From Corynebacterium riegelii (GTDB lineage: Bacteria; Actinomycetota; Actinomycetes; Mycobacteriales; Mycobacteriaceae): a DNA stretch of 64,000 nucleotides. The DNA lies in NCBI RefSeq assembly GCF_016728505.1, contig NZ_CP068159.1, positions 1,116,001 to 1,180,000 of the forward strand. The letters are read 5' to 3'. The position numbers were made by a program, and so were the translations under genes. The notes beneath the pieces were generated by a model. It was given only the letters and a program-made list of their open reading frames with translations. It was not told the origin of the DNA and did no database searches. The first letter of the stretch is position 1; each line of letters begins with the position of its first letter. Below are positions 18,142-26,612 of the stretch, one piece after another.

Positions 18142-18792
18142 TCAGTTCTCCTTCCTGCTTACCGGGGTGCGCCAGGCGGCGTCGCCTTCCAGGCCTGCCA
18201 GCAAGATGCGGCGTGCCTGCTTGTGTTCGGGGCCGATGAAGCCCAGGGAGAGCAGGAAGCAGCGCATCGTGTACTTGTCATTGCCCGGTGCAGGCGGCGT
18301 GGATCGGATCCGGGTTGCCTCCTGGGCGCGCTGGCAGAGCTTTGCCACAAGCGGGATCACCGCCTCGCGTGCCGTCTCCGGCGTAATCGACTCACACCAC
18401 GGGAACGAGACGGTCTCGTCATCGTTGAACTGCACGGGTGTGGCCGGGATGCCCAGGGCCTTGGCGATCAGTGGCCCTTTGGCCGCTAGGAGCGCTTCGA
18501 GGTTGGCGCGAGTGCGCTCACTCCACCCGGTGGTGGGCATCGTGACCGTCAACGCCACCTCGCCCGGGTCGGCGGTTTCAAAGCCCGCCTTGTGTGCGGA
18601 CTCGAGCACGGCCTGCGCCTCGATGCCATCTGGCAGGTAGAGGGTCCAGTCCCGATCCAACGTGGCGTCTGCGATCTGGTAGGCAAACGAGGGCGTGCCC
18701 AGATAGGTGACCTCGGTGCCAAGGTGATCGGCGAGAAGCTGGGCGAGCTTTTTCCTGCCCGTTTTGTGCGGGGTGAAGGCGAGGATGCTCAT
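18142..18792 (-). CDS. Phage/element protein of the virulence-related hypothetical family
   Basis: 216 residues (MSILAFTPHKTGRKKLAQLL ... KYTMRCFLLSLGFIGPEHKQ). The C-terminal KYxMRCFLxxLGFIGxExKxAR signature recurs in proteins that follow ParB-methylase and metK genes in prophages of Firmicutes and Actinobacteria. The biochemical role is unknown. The start overlaps the stop of the 61-codon gene upstream (ATGA), so the two are coupled. Confidence 0.6.
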   Translation of the reverse strand: MSILAFTPHKTGRKKLAQLLADHLGTEVTYLGTPSFAYQIADATLDRDWTLYLPDGIEAQAVLESAHKAGFETADPGEVALTVTMPTTGWSERTRANLEALLAAKGPLIAKALGIPATPVQFNDDETVSFPWCESITPETAREAVIPLVAKLCQRAQEATRIRSTPPAPGNDKYTMRCFLLSLGFIGPEHKQARRILLAGLEGDAAWRTPVSRKEN

Positions 18793-18974
18793 GCCACGAC
18801 CTCCTTCTCGAACCAGGCGGCCACCATGCTGAGGAAACGCGTCGGGTCGTATTCGATCACGCGCACCACCAGCTGGTAGCCGCGAGCTCTGGCAACCCGC
18901 AGGGTTTCCTCGGGGTCGTAGACGTTGACTCCGGCTGCGATGAGCTCGCTGATTTCGATGTGTAATTCACTCAT
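18789..18974 (-). CDS. Small conserved phage protein
   Basis: 61 residues from ATG 18974 (MSELHIEISELIAAGVNVYD ... ARGYQLVVRVIEYDP), with AAAAGGACT as ribosome site. A longer frame begins at 19031 but includes the repeat copy B and lacks a better start. It is translationally coupled to the 216-residue gene. Function unknown. Confidence 0.55.
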   Translation of the reverse strand: MSELHIEISELIAAGVNVYDPEETLRVARARGYQLVVRVIEYDPTRFLSMVAAWFEKEVVA

Positions 18975-19021
18975 GACCAGTCCTTTTCGCTCGGTTCCCC
19001 CAGGTGTGGGGGTGCTTTTGG

Positions 19022-19071
19022 TCATGTACATACAGCCATACGTTTTTCCGCTTATCCAGTCGTTTTTGCCC
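19022..19071 (-). repeat. 50-bp direct repeat, copy B
   Basis: Second copy of the element at 17963-18012, here 47 bp upstream of the start at 18974. On the minus strand it encodes DWISGKTYGCMYMTK in the frame that continues into the downstream gene. Confidence 0.75.
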
Positions 19072-19122
19072 TCATCAACGGCTCATTTTCACGCCCCTGT
19101 TTTGCCTGCATATTGCGGGGTT

Positions 19123-20373
19123 TTATTCGCGGTCGCGGTCGACCTGTTTGACCAGATCCAGGTACGTGTACTGGGTGTTGCCTCGCTGGCAGGTAATCCC
19201 GGCCGCATCCCCGGTCGCCTCGGCGTAGCGGCGCAGGATCACCGAGGCGTACTTCTCGTCCAACTCCATGAGGTAGGCGATGCGGTCGGTCTGCTCGGCG
19301 GCCATCAGGGTCGAACCGCTGCCAGCGAACGTGTCGAGGATGATCGCGTTGGCCTGAGTGGAGTTGCGGATCGGATAGGCCAGCAGGTCCAGCGGCTTGG
19401 AGGTCGGGTGGTCGGAGTTCTTACGCGGCTTGGCGAAGTTCCAGATCGTAGTCTGTTTCCGGTCAGCGAACCACTTGTGCTTGGCTCCCTGCTTCCACCC
19501 GTAGAGCACTGGTTCGTGCTGCCACTGGTACGGCGAGCGTCCCAGCACGAGGGAGTCTTTGACCCAGATGCAGCAGCCGGAGAGTTTGAACCCGGCGTCG
19601 ATGAACGCTTTGCGGAAGTTCAGCCCTTCGGTGTCGGCGTGGAACACATACGCCGACCCGCCCTTGTCGAGAACGCCCGCCATGTTGGTAAACGCGGTGA
19701 GCAGGAACTCGTAGAAGGAGTCTGCCTTCATCGCATCATTCTTGATCGTGAGCCCGTCGGAGGACTCGAAGGCGACGTTGTAGGGCGGGTCGGTGAGCAC
19801 CAGGTTCGCGCTCTTGCCATCCATGAGCACCGCGACATCGTCTGCGTTGGTGGCATCCCCGCAGACCAGCCGGTGCCTGCCGATGGTCCAGATGTCCCCG
19901 CGCCTGACGAACGATGCGGCCTCGAGAGCGGCGGTGAGATCGAAGCCGTCATCGGTGACCTCGTCATCGTCGAGGGAACCAATCATCGCCTGGATTTCGT
20001 CATCGTCGAAGCCGGTGAGCTCGGCATCAAAGTCAGCCGCGTCCAGGTCGGCGATGAGCAGGGCCAGCTTGGATTCATCCCAGTCGCCGCTGATCTTGTT
20101 CAGCGCGACGTTCAGGGCCTTTTCGCGGGTCTCGTCCAGCTCGACGACCACGCAGTCAACATCAGTGTGGCCAAGATCAGCGAGTACTTTCAGGCGCTGG
20201 TGGCCGCCGACGACGTGGCCGGTGGTGTGGTTGTAGATCACCGGCTCGACGTAACCGAACTCGGTCAGCGACCGCTTGAGTTTCTCGTAGTCCGCGTCCC
20301 CGGGCTTCAGGTCCTTACGCGGGTTGTAGTCGGCGCGCTTGAGCTCACTGATGGGTAGCTGCTTGATGAGCAC
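19123..20373 (-). CDS. ParB-like domain fused to a DNA methyltransferase
   Basis: 416 residues. The first 110 form a ParB N-terminal-like domain (DYNPRKDLKPGDADYEKLKR, HVVGGHQRLKVL). A methyltransferase follows with motif IV VLTDPPYNVAFE (about 200) before the SAM-binding motif ILDTFAGSGSTLMAAEQTDR (about 355), the beta-class order. DPPY suggests N6-adenine or N4-cytosine methylation. The GTG at 20373 has GGAGG 9 nt upstream and lies inside the 3' end of metK. Such ParB-methylase genes accompany metK and the P27 terminase in many prophages and probably protect phage DNA from host restriction. Confidence 0.88.
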   Translation of the reverse strand: MLIKQLPISELKRADYNPRKDLKPGDADYEKLKRSLTEFGYVEPVIYNHTTGHVVGGHQRLKVLADLGHTDVDCVVVELDETREKALNVALNKISGDWDESKLALLIADLDAADFDAELTGFDDDEIQAMIGSLDDDEVTDDGFDLTAALEAASFVRRGDIWTIGRHRLVCGDATNADDVAVLMDGKSANLVLTDPPYNVAFESSDGLTIKNDAMKADSFYEFLLTAFTNMAGVLDKGGSAYVFHADTEGLNFRKAFIDAGFKLSGCCIWVKDSLVLGRSPYQWQHEPVLYGWKQGAKHKWFADRKQTTIWNFAKPRKNSDHPTSKPLDLLAYPIRNSTQANAIILDTFAGSGSTLMAAEQTDRIAYLMELDEKYASVILRRYAEATGDAAGITCQRGNTQYTYLDLVKQVDRDRE

Positions 20374-21535
20374 GGCGGGTCACCTCCGTCTTGAGCTTGT
20401 CGGCATATGGCAGTGTCCATTCCCACTCGCTCAGGCCATGGCCCATGTGCCCGCAGGTGGCAAGCTTCGCGTAGATGGGGGCTCTAAGGCCGAGGCGTTC
20501 GATCATCGCGGCCGGTCGCAGCGGGAAGATCGCCTGGGCGGCGTCGGTGAGCAGCCAGTCCGAGTGCTGACCTGTGCCGAAGGTGTCGATGTGGAACGCG
20601 ACCGGGTCGGCCTTACCGATCGCATAGGAGATAGCGACGTGGCATTCTTCGGCCAGGCGCGCATCCACCACGGTTTTCGCGATCAGGCGCGCCATGTACG
20701 CACCCGTCCGGTCGACCTTGGAGGGGTCCTTACCCGAGAACGCGCCACCGCCGTGCGGGCCGAGCCCACCGTAGGTGTCGACCATGAGCTTGCGCCCGGT
20801 CAGCCCGGTATCAGCGGTGGGGCCACCTGTGACGAACCGTCCCGACGGGTTGACCAACACGCGCTCAGCCGTGGCACCGGGCAGGTGCGCCTCGATAGCG
20901 GGAGCGACGACCAGCGTGCGCACCTCCCGTTCAAGAACACCTGTGTCTTTGTTCGCATCGTGCTGGATGGAGACGATCACGGTGTCGATGCCGACCGGGG
21001 TGCCCAGCTCGTCGTAGACCACACTGACCTGGGATTTGCCGTCGGGGCCGATCCCACGGATGGTGCCGTCGGTGCGGGCTGTATCGAGGCGGCGGCAGAT
21101 CTCGTGGGCGAGTACGAGCGGCAGCGGCAGGCGCTGGGGCGTCTCGTTCGTGGCGTACCCGTAGACGGTGCCCTGATCGCCCGCCCCCAGGCTCGCATAC
21201 GCCGACTCGTCACCCGCACGCGCCTCGATGGAGGTGGTGACGCCTGCGCCGATGTCGGCGGATTGTCGGCGCACCCACACGTAGATGAGGAACCGGTTCG
21301 GGTTGTACCCGGCGCGTCGCAGCGCCTCCCGCGTGCAGGCGCGCAGCTGCGGCCGGATGGTGGTGGTGATCTCGCCGGTGACGATGATGCGCCTGCCGGT
21401 TGCCATGACCTCAACGGCCACGCGTGCCGTCGGGTCGAGGGTGAGGATGTCATCGAGGATGTGGTCTGCGATCAGATCGCACAGCTTGTCGGGGTGGCCG
21501 ATACACACAGATTCAGCACTTCGCACTACAGACAC
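20345..21535 (-). CDS. metK: Prophage-borne S-adenosylmethionine synthetase
   Basis: 396 residues from GTG 21535, 8 nt after GAAAGGAG. The catalytic motifs are present: GHPDKLCD, GAGDQGTVYGYA, and GGGAFSGKDPSKVDRTGAYM for the ATP/metal loop. It makes SAM from methionine and ATP. It overlaps the ParB-methylase gene by 29 bp and sits in a phage gene block, so it is an accessory copy that probably feeds the adjacent methylase or offsets host SAM depletion (inference). Its sequence differs from host-type MetK in many surface regions but no key residue is visibly lost. Confidence 0.88.
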   Translation of the reverse strand: MSVVRSAESVCIGHPDKLCDLIADHILDDILTLDPTARVAVEVMATGRRIIVTGEITTTIRPQLRACTREALRRAGYNPNRFLIYVWVRRQSADIGAGVTTSIEARAGDESAYASLGAGDQGTVYGYATNETPQRLPLPLVLAHEICRRLDTARTDGTIRGIGPDGKSQVSVVYDELGTPVGIDTVIVSIQHDANKDTGVLEREVRTLVVAPAIEAHLPGATAERVLVNPSGRFVTGGPTADTGLTGRKLMVDTYGGLGPHGGGAFSGKDPSKVDRTGAYMARLIAKTVVDARLAEECHVAISYAIGKADPVAFHIDTFGTGQHSDWLLTDAAQAIFPLRPAAMIERLGLRAPIYAKLATCGHMGHGLSEWEWTLPYADKLKTEVTRRAHQAATHQ

Positions 21536-21569
21536 GCGGAGGGCTCCTTTCACAAAAGCGAACAACAAC

Positions 21570-21599
21570 AAGAAAGCCCGCCCGGGTGCCGGGCAGGCC
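21570..21599 (-). terminator. Rho-independent terminator between terminase gene and metK
   Basis: On the minus strand GCCTGCCCGG, a short loop and CCGGGCGGGC are followed by TTTCTTGTT. It lies 28 bp after the small terminase stop, so metK probably has its own promoter in the remaining gap or depends on read-through. Confidence 0.6.
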
Positions 21600-21626
21600 A
21601 GAAACGAAACAAGGGGTCGTGGGGCG

Positions 21627-22202
21627 TTAGGAGGAGGCTTTGAGCAGCTGCTCCATGACCTCATCGCCTGGTGTGGTGCCGGAGTAGTCGGTGGTGCAGG
21701 TGGCGCGCACGATGTCGAAGATCTCGTACCAGTACACGTTGGCCTGCTTGCCGAACGACTGCGACATGGCCACGAACGGGCTGGCGATCGCAGCTCCCGT
21801 GGTGGGGTGTTTGCCGAGTAGACCGAACTTGGAAATCGCCTGCTCACACTGGATGTAGCGGGCGAACGCCTGCGCGTACTGCTCAATGAGCCGTTTGGAG
21901 ACGAACTCGGTGCAACCACGTTCATCCAGCCAGCTCCACGTCTCCCGGTAGACCAAATCCGCGCCGAGCGGTTGGCCGTCACGCTGCTCAGCCGACAGAT
22001 ATTCGCCGGGTTCTGGCATCGGCTCGCCTGCGAGCAGCGCACCATCGCCGATGTCGGTGCCGTCCAGGTCGAACACATCGAGCTCGGCAGGTGTCGTGAG
22101 CCGGGTGGCGGGGCGACCTGAGGCGAGCTTGTCGGAAAGCGCCTCGGGCTTCGCCCCAGCGCGCACCCTGCGTCCGCCCCTGTTGGTGCCGTCTTTGGCC
22201 AT
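21627..22202 (-). CDS. P27-family phage terminase small subunit
   Basis: 191 residues from ATG 22202 (MAKDGTNRGGRRVRAGAKPE), preceded by GGAAGGAG. The N-terminal basic GRRVRAGAKPEAL and the C-terminal helical segment (YAQAFARYIQCEQAISKFG, then SPFVAMSQSFGKQANVYW) are typical of P27 small subunits that recognise phage DNA for packaging. It lies downstream of an HNH gene in the usual HNH-terS order. The large terminase, portal and capsid genes that should follow are absent from the window. Confidence 0.78.
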   Translation of the reverse strand: MAKDGTNRGGRRVRAGAKPEALSDKLASGRPATRLTTPAELDVFDLDGTDIGDGALLAGEPMPEPGEYLSAEQRDGQPLGADLVYRETWSWLDERGCTEFVSKRLIEQYAQAFARYIQCEQAISKFGLLGKHPTTGAAIASPFVAMSQSFGKQANVYWYEIFDIVRATCTTDYSGTTPGDEVMEQLLKASS

Positions 22203-22450
22203 GGTCTCGCCTCCTTCCTGGGGCATCGTGCCCTGGTGTGGAGGGCGTGAAGGGGTCAATACCCCGTTTGATTCGGCGGTTTTGCGCACGGTTGGCCCCG
22301 CCCGCTGAGGAGCAGCCCAGCTGTGGAGATCCGCTCGCCCCCACCCCCTCGGCAAGCGCGCCACGTCGCCTCGTGCCGGGCCAGCGGCCTCGAAGTTGGC
22401 ACAGGTGAAGGTCAGCAGGGAGGCCGCGACAGGCGGGCACACAGCGCTTT

Positions 22451-22828
22451 TTAGTAGCTGTAGACCCGAGGGGCTTGCCGCCACCGGTCGCCATCGAGCG
22501 CGGACTGGCGCGAGTGGCACGGCTTGCACAGACTCCGCAGGTTCGACTCGTCGTGGGTGCCGCCGTGGTCGAGCGGGATCACGTGGTGGACCTCAGCCAC
22601 GGGCGTGTACCGGCCACGGGTCAGGCAGTCCTCGCACAACGGGTGGGCTTCGACGTAGGCCGCGCGGATCTTTCGCCACCGGTGGTCGTAGCGTCGGTTG
22701 ATCTTCGGGTCGCGCTGGTAGGTCCGGTAGCGGGTGTCCTCGGCGCGGGCGTGCTCGGGGCAGAACCGCGTCTCGGTCAGCTCGGGGCAGCCGGGCTGGG
22801 AGCACGGGCGCTTGGGTTTGAAAGGCAT
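22451..22828 (-). CDS. Phage HNH endonuclease, copy 1
   Basis: 125 residues from ATG 22828. Paired cysteines CSQPGCPEL and CPEH form an N-terminal zinc motif. The HNH core reads EVHHVIPLDHGGTHDESNLR then LCKPCHSRQSA. HNH proteins beside terminase genes take part in DNA packaging and cos cleavage in HK97-like phages. A second, clearly homologous copy lies at 25674-26054, and both genes have the same hairpin upstream. Confidence 0.88.
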   Translation of the reverse strand: MPFKPKRPCSQPGCPELTETRFCPEHARAEDTRYRTYQRDPKINRRYDHRWRKIRAAYVEAHPLCEDCLTRGRYTPVAEVHHVIPLDHGGTHDESNLRSLCKPCHSRQSALDGDRWRQAPRVYSY

Positions 22829-22860
22829 CCGTCTCACCGCCCCTTGTCGTTCATGGCAAC

Positions 22861-22897
22861 GACCCCCAGACGGACCGTGATGATTCGTCTGGGGGTC
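22861..22897. repeat. Hairpin upstream of HNH copy 1 (paired with 26079-26112)
   Basis: GACCCCCAGACG and CGTCTGGGGGTC are perfect 12-nt arms around a 13-nt loop. The same arms occur upstream of HNH copy 2, followed in both cases by TCAACCxCTTAC. It could be a terminator, an attenuator or a cos-like packaging site. Confidence 0.75.
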
Positions 22898-23111
22898 GGG
22901 ACCTACTTTTCAACCACTTACAGCATGCGACAGGCACACCCTGAAAGTCATCCCCTCTTTGCGACACTCATGCGCGCCAATGCTTCAGTCTCTGCCGAAC
23001 AAGAGACGCGCGAAGCGGGCAAGGGCGCGCTGCTTCTTGGCGAAGCAGGGGTCTGCTGAAGGTTCGATTGAGTCCAAGACCGCATGACTTTGGAAGGGTC
23101 GTACTGAAAGG

Positions 23112-23411
23112 ATGGCGATCGTGCCAAGAATGTATTCGGACGAGTTCAAGCGTGACGCAGTGGCGCTGGTGAACAGCGGCTTGTCGCAGAAGCAAGTGTG
23201 TAGAGACCTTGGAGTCTCGAAGTCCGCGTTGCAGACGTGGGTCAAGGACGACCGGTTCCGGGCTCTCGGGTTCACGCCGACCACAGACGTCGAGGAACGC
23301 CGCGAGATGACGGCCGCGATGCAGCGGATCCGCGAGTTGGAGATGGAAAACGAGGTGCTGCGTCGCGCGGCGGCGTATCTCTCGCAGGCGAATCTGCGGA
23401 CCCCAAAATGA
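23112..23411 (+). CDS. IS3 transposase orfA
   Basis: About 99 residues: MAIVPRMYSDEFKRDAVALV, an HTH (GLSQKQVCRDLGVSKSALQT) and the leucine-zipper segment RIRELEMENEVLRRAAAYLS. It ends in CCCCAAAATGATG, where the AAAA run would allow the -1 shift that makes the OrfAB transposase. Confidence 0.9.
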   Translation: MAIVPRMYSDEFKRDAVALVNSGLSQKQVCRDLGVSKSALQTWVKDDRFRALGFTPTTDVEERREMTAAMQRIRELEMENEVLRRAAAYLSQANLRTPK

Positions 23412-24313
23412 TGTACCCGCTCGTCCGCGAGATGGCCGCCTAGAACGCCCCGCTACGGGTGCCGGTGGCGGTGGCGTGCCGGGTACTGGGCTTCTCTGAG
23501 CAGGGGTACTACCAGTGGCGCCAACAGCCGATTTCTGCTCGCCAGCAGGAAGAGGGGCACCTCATCGAGGTGTTGCACGAACTCCACGAGGTGTTGCACG
23601 AACTCCACGAGGACGATCCCGAGGGCGGCTACCGTGTGCTGGCTGACGACCTCCACGATCTGGGCTACCAGATCTCGGAGCGGCGCGTGTGGCGGCTGTG
23701 CCACGTTGCGGGGATCTCCTCGAGGATCACCAGCCGCAAACGCAAGTACCGCAAGGCCGGCGCGCCGGTCCATGATGACCTCGTGCAGCGGTTGTTCGTC
23801 GCTGATGGCCCTGACCAGGTGTGGGTCACCGACATCACCGAACACTGGACTGACGAGGGGAAATTGTACTGCTGTGCGATCAAGGATCTGTGGCACAACA
23901 AGATCGTCGGCTACTCTATCCAGCCCAGGATGAAGGCCCGGATCGCTGTCGATGCGTTGACGATGGCCGTCTATCACCGTGGCTTCCCGAAAGGCGTGAT
24001 CGTGCACTCGGATCGCGGCTCGCAATTCCGGTCGAAGAAGTACCGCAAAGCCCTCAAGAAGTTCGGGCTGCGCGGCTCCATGGGACGTGTTGGCCCGTGT
24101 GGTGACAACGCTCCTATGGAGTCATTCTTCGCGCTCCTGCAGAAGAACGTCCTCGACCGGCAACGCTGGACCACCCGCCAAGAGCTACGACTGGCGATCG
24201 TCGCATGGATCGAAGGGATCTACCACCGCAAACGACGACAACGACGCCTAGGCAAACTGACCCCCGTCGAGTACGAGGCAATCATGGCCCCCACCACTAC
24301 ACTGGCGGCATAA
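23408..24313 (+). pseudogene. IS3 transposase orfB with in-frame amber codon
   Basis: The DDE integrase domain is complete: WVTDITEHWTDEGKLYCCAI with the first Asp, VIVHSDRGSQFRS with the second, and DNAPMESFFALLQKNVLDRQ with the Glu. TAG at 23441-23443 interrupts it near the start (REMAA-stop-NAPLRVPVAVACRVL), where relatives have Gln or Glu. A 21-bp unit is duplicated in tandem at 23567-23608, giving EVLHELHEVLHELHED. Unless TAG is read through, the OrfAB fusion is not made. Confidence 0.85.
23567..23608 (+). repeat. 21-bp in-frame tandem duplication inside orfB
   Basis: Two perfect copies of a 21-bp unit starting GAGGTGTTGCACG add seven residues (EVLHELH twice) in a helical stretch between the N-terminal region and the DDE domain of the IS3 transposase. 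Confidence 0.9.
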
Positions 24314-24418
24314 ACCCTGGGCTCAACCAAACCTTCAGCAGACCCATTTAGACCCTTGTCCATTACTTAAAAACCACCTAGAGTAAGAGTGGAATCGGGA
24401 AGATTATGGGGGGTTATA

Positions 24419-25428
24419 ATGAGAATTCGACGTCAAGCTCTACCTGTTAGTGCTCTGCTCGCTACCTTAGCATTGTTTGTAGGCTTCGTGATGCCACCTG
24501 CCCACGCATCTCCAATTGCAGATGACGACACAGGTGACCAGCCAGTATCAGCCAATGCGCCCTCTGTTGATCTGTCAAGATCATCTGCTCGGGAATTAGA
24601 TCCGACAGGCTATTGGACGGAAGAAAAGATGCGATCTGCAATTCCTGCAGACAAATTAGCTCCCGAATTTATCAAACCGATACGAACCCATCCGATGAGC
24701 GATCTAAAAGGTTGAGCTTAGGAGAAGATTTGTCAGATCCTGTGTACCCCGAATTGTCGCCAGGACAACAAACTCGGAATGCCGTAGTACCTTCAACAGC
24801 TGGAAAAGTATTTTTCAGCTATAAGGGTAAAAACTATGTGTGCTCAGGTTCGGCAATTAACGGTCCGACGAAAAACGTGGTGTCTACCGCTGGCCAATGC
24901 GTACATGGGGGAAAAGGGGAAGGATGGCATTCAAACATTGCATTCGCCCCTGCCTACTACAATGGCGCGTCAGGATACGGTCTGTGGAATTGGAAGACGG
25001 CATACACGTTTACAGGATGGACTAACTCATCAGATTTTTCGCGCGACCAAGCATTCTTCACGGTGCATCCTCGAAACGGAAGGACCCTAGTGGCTACAGT
25101 TGGTGGCAATGGACTTGCTTATAACTATGGACACAATCAAACTGGAGTGAGAATATGGGGTTGGCCTGCAGAAAAACCCTACGATGGCACAACTCCTTAC
25201 TACTGTGATGGGAATACCAAGAAGTGGCGTTTCTGGTCCAGCGACATGATAATGCCCTGCGACATGACCGGTGGAGCAAGTGGAGGCCCCTGGCTACGAA
25301 CAAGAATCGATGCGAATCTGGGACATGTTTTCGGTGTAACATCTCGCCGTACAACTTCAGGAAGTAAGTTACTGATTTCTACACCTTTCGATGACGCGGT
25401 AAAAAATCTTTTCCAAGGTATTAAATGA
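24419..25428 (+). pseudogene. Secreted trypsin-like serine protease, frameshifted and lacking the catalytic His
   Basis: A signal peptide (RRQALPVSALLATLALFVGF ... AHAS) and a propeptide with GYWTEEKMRSAIPADKLAP come first. A frameshift near 24700 follows; the peptidase domain is in the next frame (VFFSYKGKNYVCSGSAING, GGASGGPW with the Ser, ending at TGA 25426). The motif expected to be TAGHC reads VVSTAGQCVHGG, so the catalytic His codon is CAA (Gln). Base composition is visibly more AT-rich than the neighbours. Both lesions point to a pseudogene from a transferred segment. Confidence 0.82.
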
Positions 25429-25637
25429 GCCTGATAAAGAGGAGTTGGTTGCCTATATCGGTCGCAATATTTATTATCTGCCTTGTGATCGGGATAGTTT
25501 TTCTTGCCTTTTATTCACGGCAAGCTACTCCAGTGCAGGACTCTCCAACATCAACGCAAGCGCCTGTTGAACAGAGTGATTATTGGAATAAAGAGCGAAT
25601 GGAGTCAGCTACTCCCGCTCCCATGCCATCGCCGTAA
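25425..25637 (+). pseudogene. Truncated paralogue of the protease N-terminus
   Basis: 70 residues overlapping the protease stop (ATGA): one transmembrane or signal segment (LPISVAIFIICLVIGIVFLA), then SDYWNKERMESATPAP, which matches GYWTEEKMRSAIPA of the preceding gene. It looks like the start of a second protease of the same family whose body was removed; the HNH region follows 36 bp later. Confidence 0.55.
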
Positions 25638-25673
25638 AAACAGTGATACTTTCCCAGTTCAAACTTACTCATA

Positions 25674-26054
25674 TTATTTCTTATACACATGCCGTCGGTA
25701 TCTCCACCTGTCGTTACCACGCGCAGTCTTGGACGAATGACACGGCTTACACAAGGCTTGCAGGTTCGCCTCATCATGCGTGCCACCATCTTCGAGCGGG
25801 ACGATGTGGTCAACCTCTTGGGCTGGCGTCACACGCCCCTGAGTCTGGAACTGTTCGCACAACGGGTGGGCTTGGATGTAGGCGTTGCGGATTTTGCGCC
25901 GGCGGTGGTCGTAGCGCTTGTTGATCGCAGGGTCACGCTGATACGTCCGGTACCGCTCGTCTTCTGCACGAGCGTGAGCCGGGCAGAAGCGGTGGTCGGT
26001 GAGTTCTGGGCAGCCGGGTTCGGAGCAGGGGCGTTTCGGTTTCCTCGGTACCAC
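25674..26054 (-). CDS. Phage HNH endonuclease, copy 2
   Basis: 126 residues; GTG 26054 is preferred because GGGAGG lies 5 nt before it. It has the same layout as copy 1: CSEPGCPEL, CPAH, and HNH core EVDHIVPLEDGGTHDEANLQ then LCKPCHSSKTA. Roughly two thirds of residues match copy 1, so it is a homologue from a different phage rather than a recent duplication. No terminase gene follows it; the next sequence downstream is the protease paralogue relic. Confidence 0.85.
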   Translation of the reverse strand: MVPRKPKRPCSEPGCPELTDHRFCPAHARAEDERYRTYQRDPAINKRYDHRRRKIRNAYIQAHPLCEQFQTQGRVTPAQEVDHIVPLEDGGTHDEANLQALCKPCHSSKTARGNDRWRYRRHVYKK

Positions 26055-26078
26055 ACCCACCTCCCACGAATACGGCAA

Positions 26079-26112
26079 GACCCCCAGACGGGCTACCGAG
26101 CGTCTGGGGGTC
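26079..26112. repeat. Hairpin upstream of HNH copy 2 (paired with 22861-22897)
   Basis: The same 12-nt arms GACCCCCAGACG/CGTCTGGGGGTC with a different 10-nt loop, followed by TGGCCTAGTTGTCAACCGCT. The arms are identical and the loops are not, so the pairing itself is conserved. Confidence 0.75.
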
Positions 26113-26198
26113 TTGGCCTAGTTGTCAACCGCTTACTACGTTACGGGCTGGTTTGGGGCAAGTCATCCGCGTTTGCCGGCACCTTTTGGCGGGTGGGT

Positions 26199-26612
26199 TC
26201 ACAGTCCACTCGGCCCATACAATGCCGTCGCCAACCGCCCCAGCGCCCGTGACTTCTTCTGGTGCGCGGTGGAGCGTTCGACGTAGAAGTGGTCGCACAC
26301 CAGGTTGACGTCGTCTTCTTGTGGACCGTCGCCGAGGAAGAAAGCCTCGAGCACAAACCTGTCATCCTCCGACAGCAAACCCCAGGCGGGGAGGAACCAG
26401 TCGAGGTATTCGCGGGCTTGGCGTTGGCGTTCGGCGAGCAGGTCGATCTTGTCTAAGGTCGCAGCAATCCTGTTTTCGTTACCGTGCGGATTCACATAGC
26501 GCGGCAGGCCATCCAACCTAGGCGAGGCTGGGTGGACGAGATCCTCCCGAAGCTGATCTGCCACGTGGCTGGTGTCTCCTGCGGCGTGTTCCATGAGTGG
26601 GTAATCTTGCAG
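26199..26612 (-). pseudogene. ArpU-like phage late regulator, 5' end lost
   Basis: The frame reads VLQDYPLMEHAAGDTSHVAD ... GLPRYVNPHGNENRIAATLD ... RVFVLEAFF-type sigma-4-like helices and DHFYVERSTAHQKKSRALGR, to a stop at 26199. The opening (L-x-DYP-x-ME) and the HTH-like C-terminus resemble ArpU/sigma-like regulators that precede HNH-terS genes in prophages. Its start codon is missing, because at 26612/26613 the sequence becomes the methyltransferase gene on the other strand. This is the right junction of the 25-kb insert. Confidence 0.65.

Larger units (their letters stand above)
23051..24344 (+). mobile_element. IS3-family insertion sequence
   Basis: Inverted ends: GGTCTGCTGAAGGTT on the left at about 23051 and its complement AACCTTCAGCAGACC on the right at about 24344. 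It contains orfA and orfB separated by a -1 frameshift region. It sits between the prophage HNH gene and the broken protease gene. The 150 bp upstream of it (22900-23050) hold no gene I can support. Confidence 0.85.

Noticed and set aside
18925..20358. 477-codon plus-strand open frame
   Set aside because: Antisense to the ParB-methylase and adjacent genes; low-complexity composition (RVG, VGV, GEL runs), no ribosome site and no domain.
20339..21643. 434-codon plus-strand open frame
   Set aside because: Antisense to metK, whose motifs are unambiguous; a by-product of high GC content.
22910..23050. Possible short gene left of the IS3 (MRQAHPESHPLFATLMRANA)
   Set aside because: No ribosome site, no similarity recognised, and the frame ends inside the IS end.
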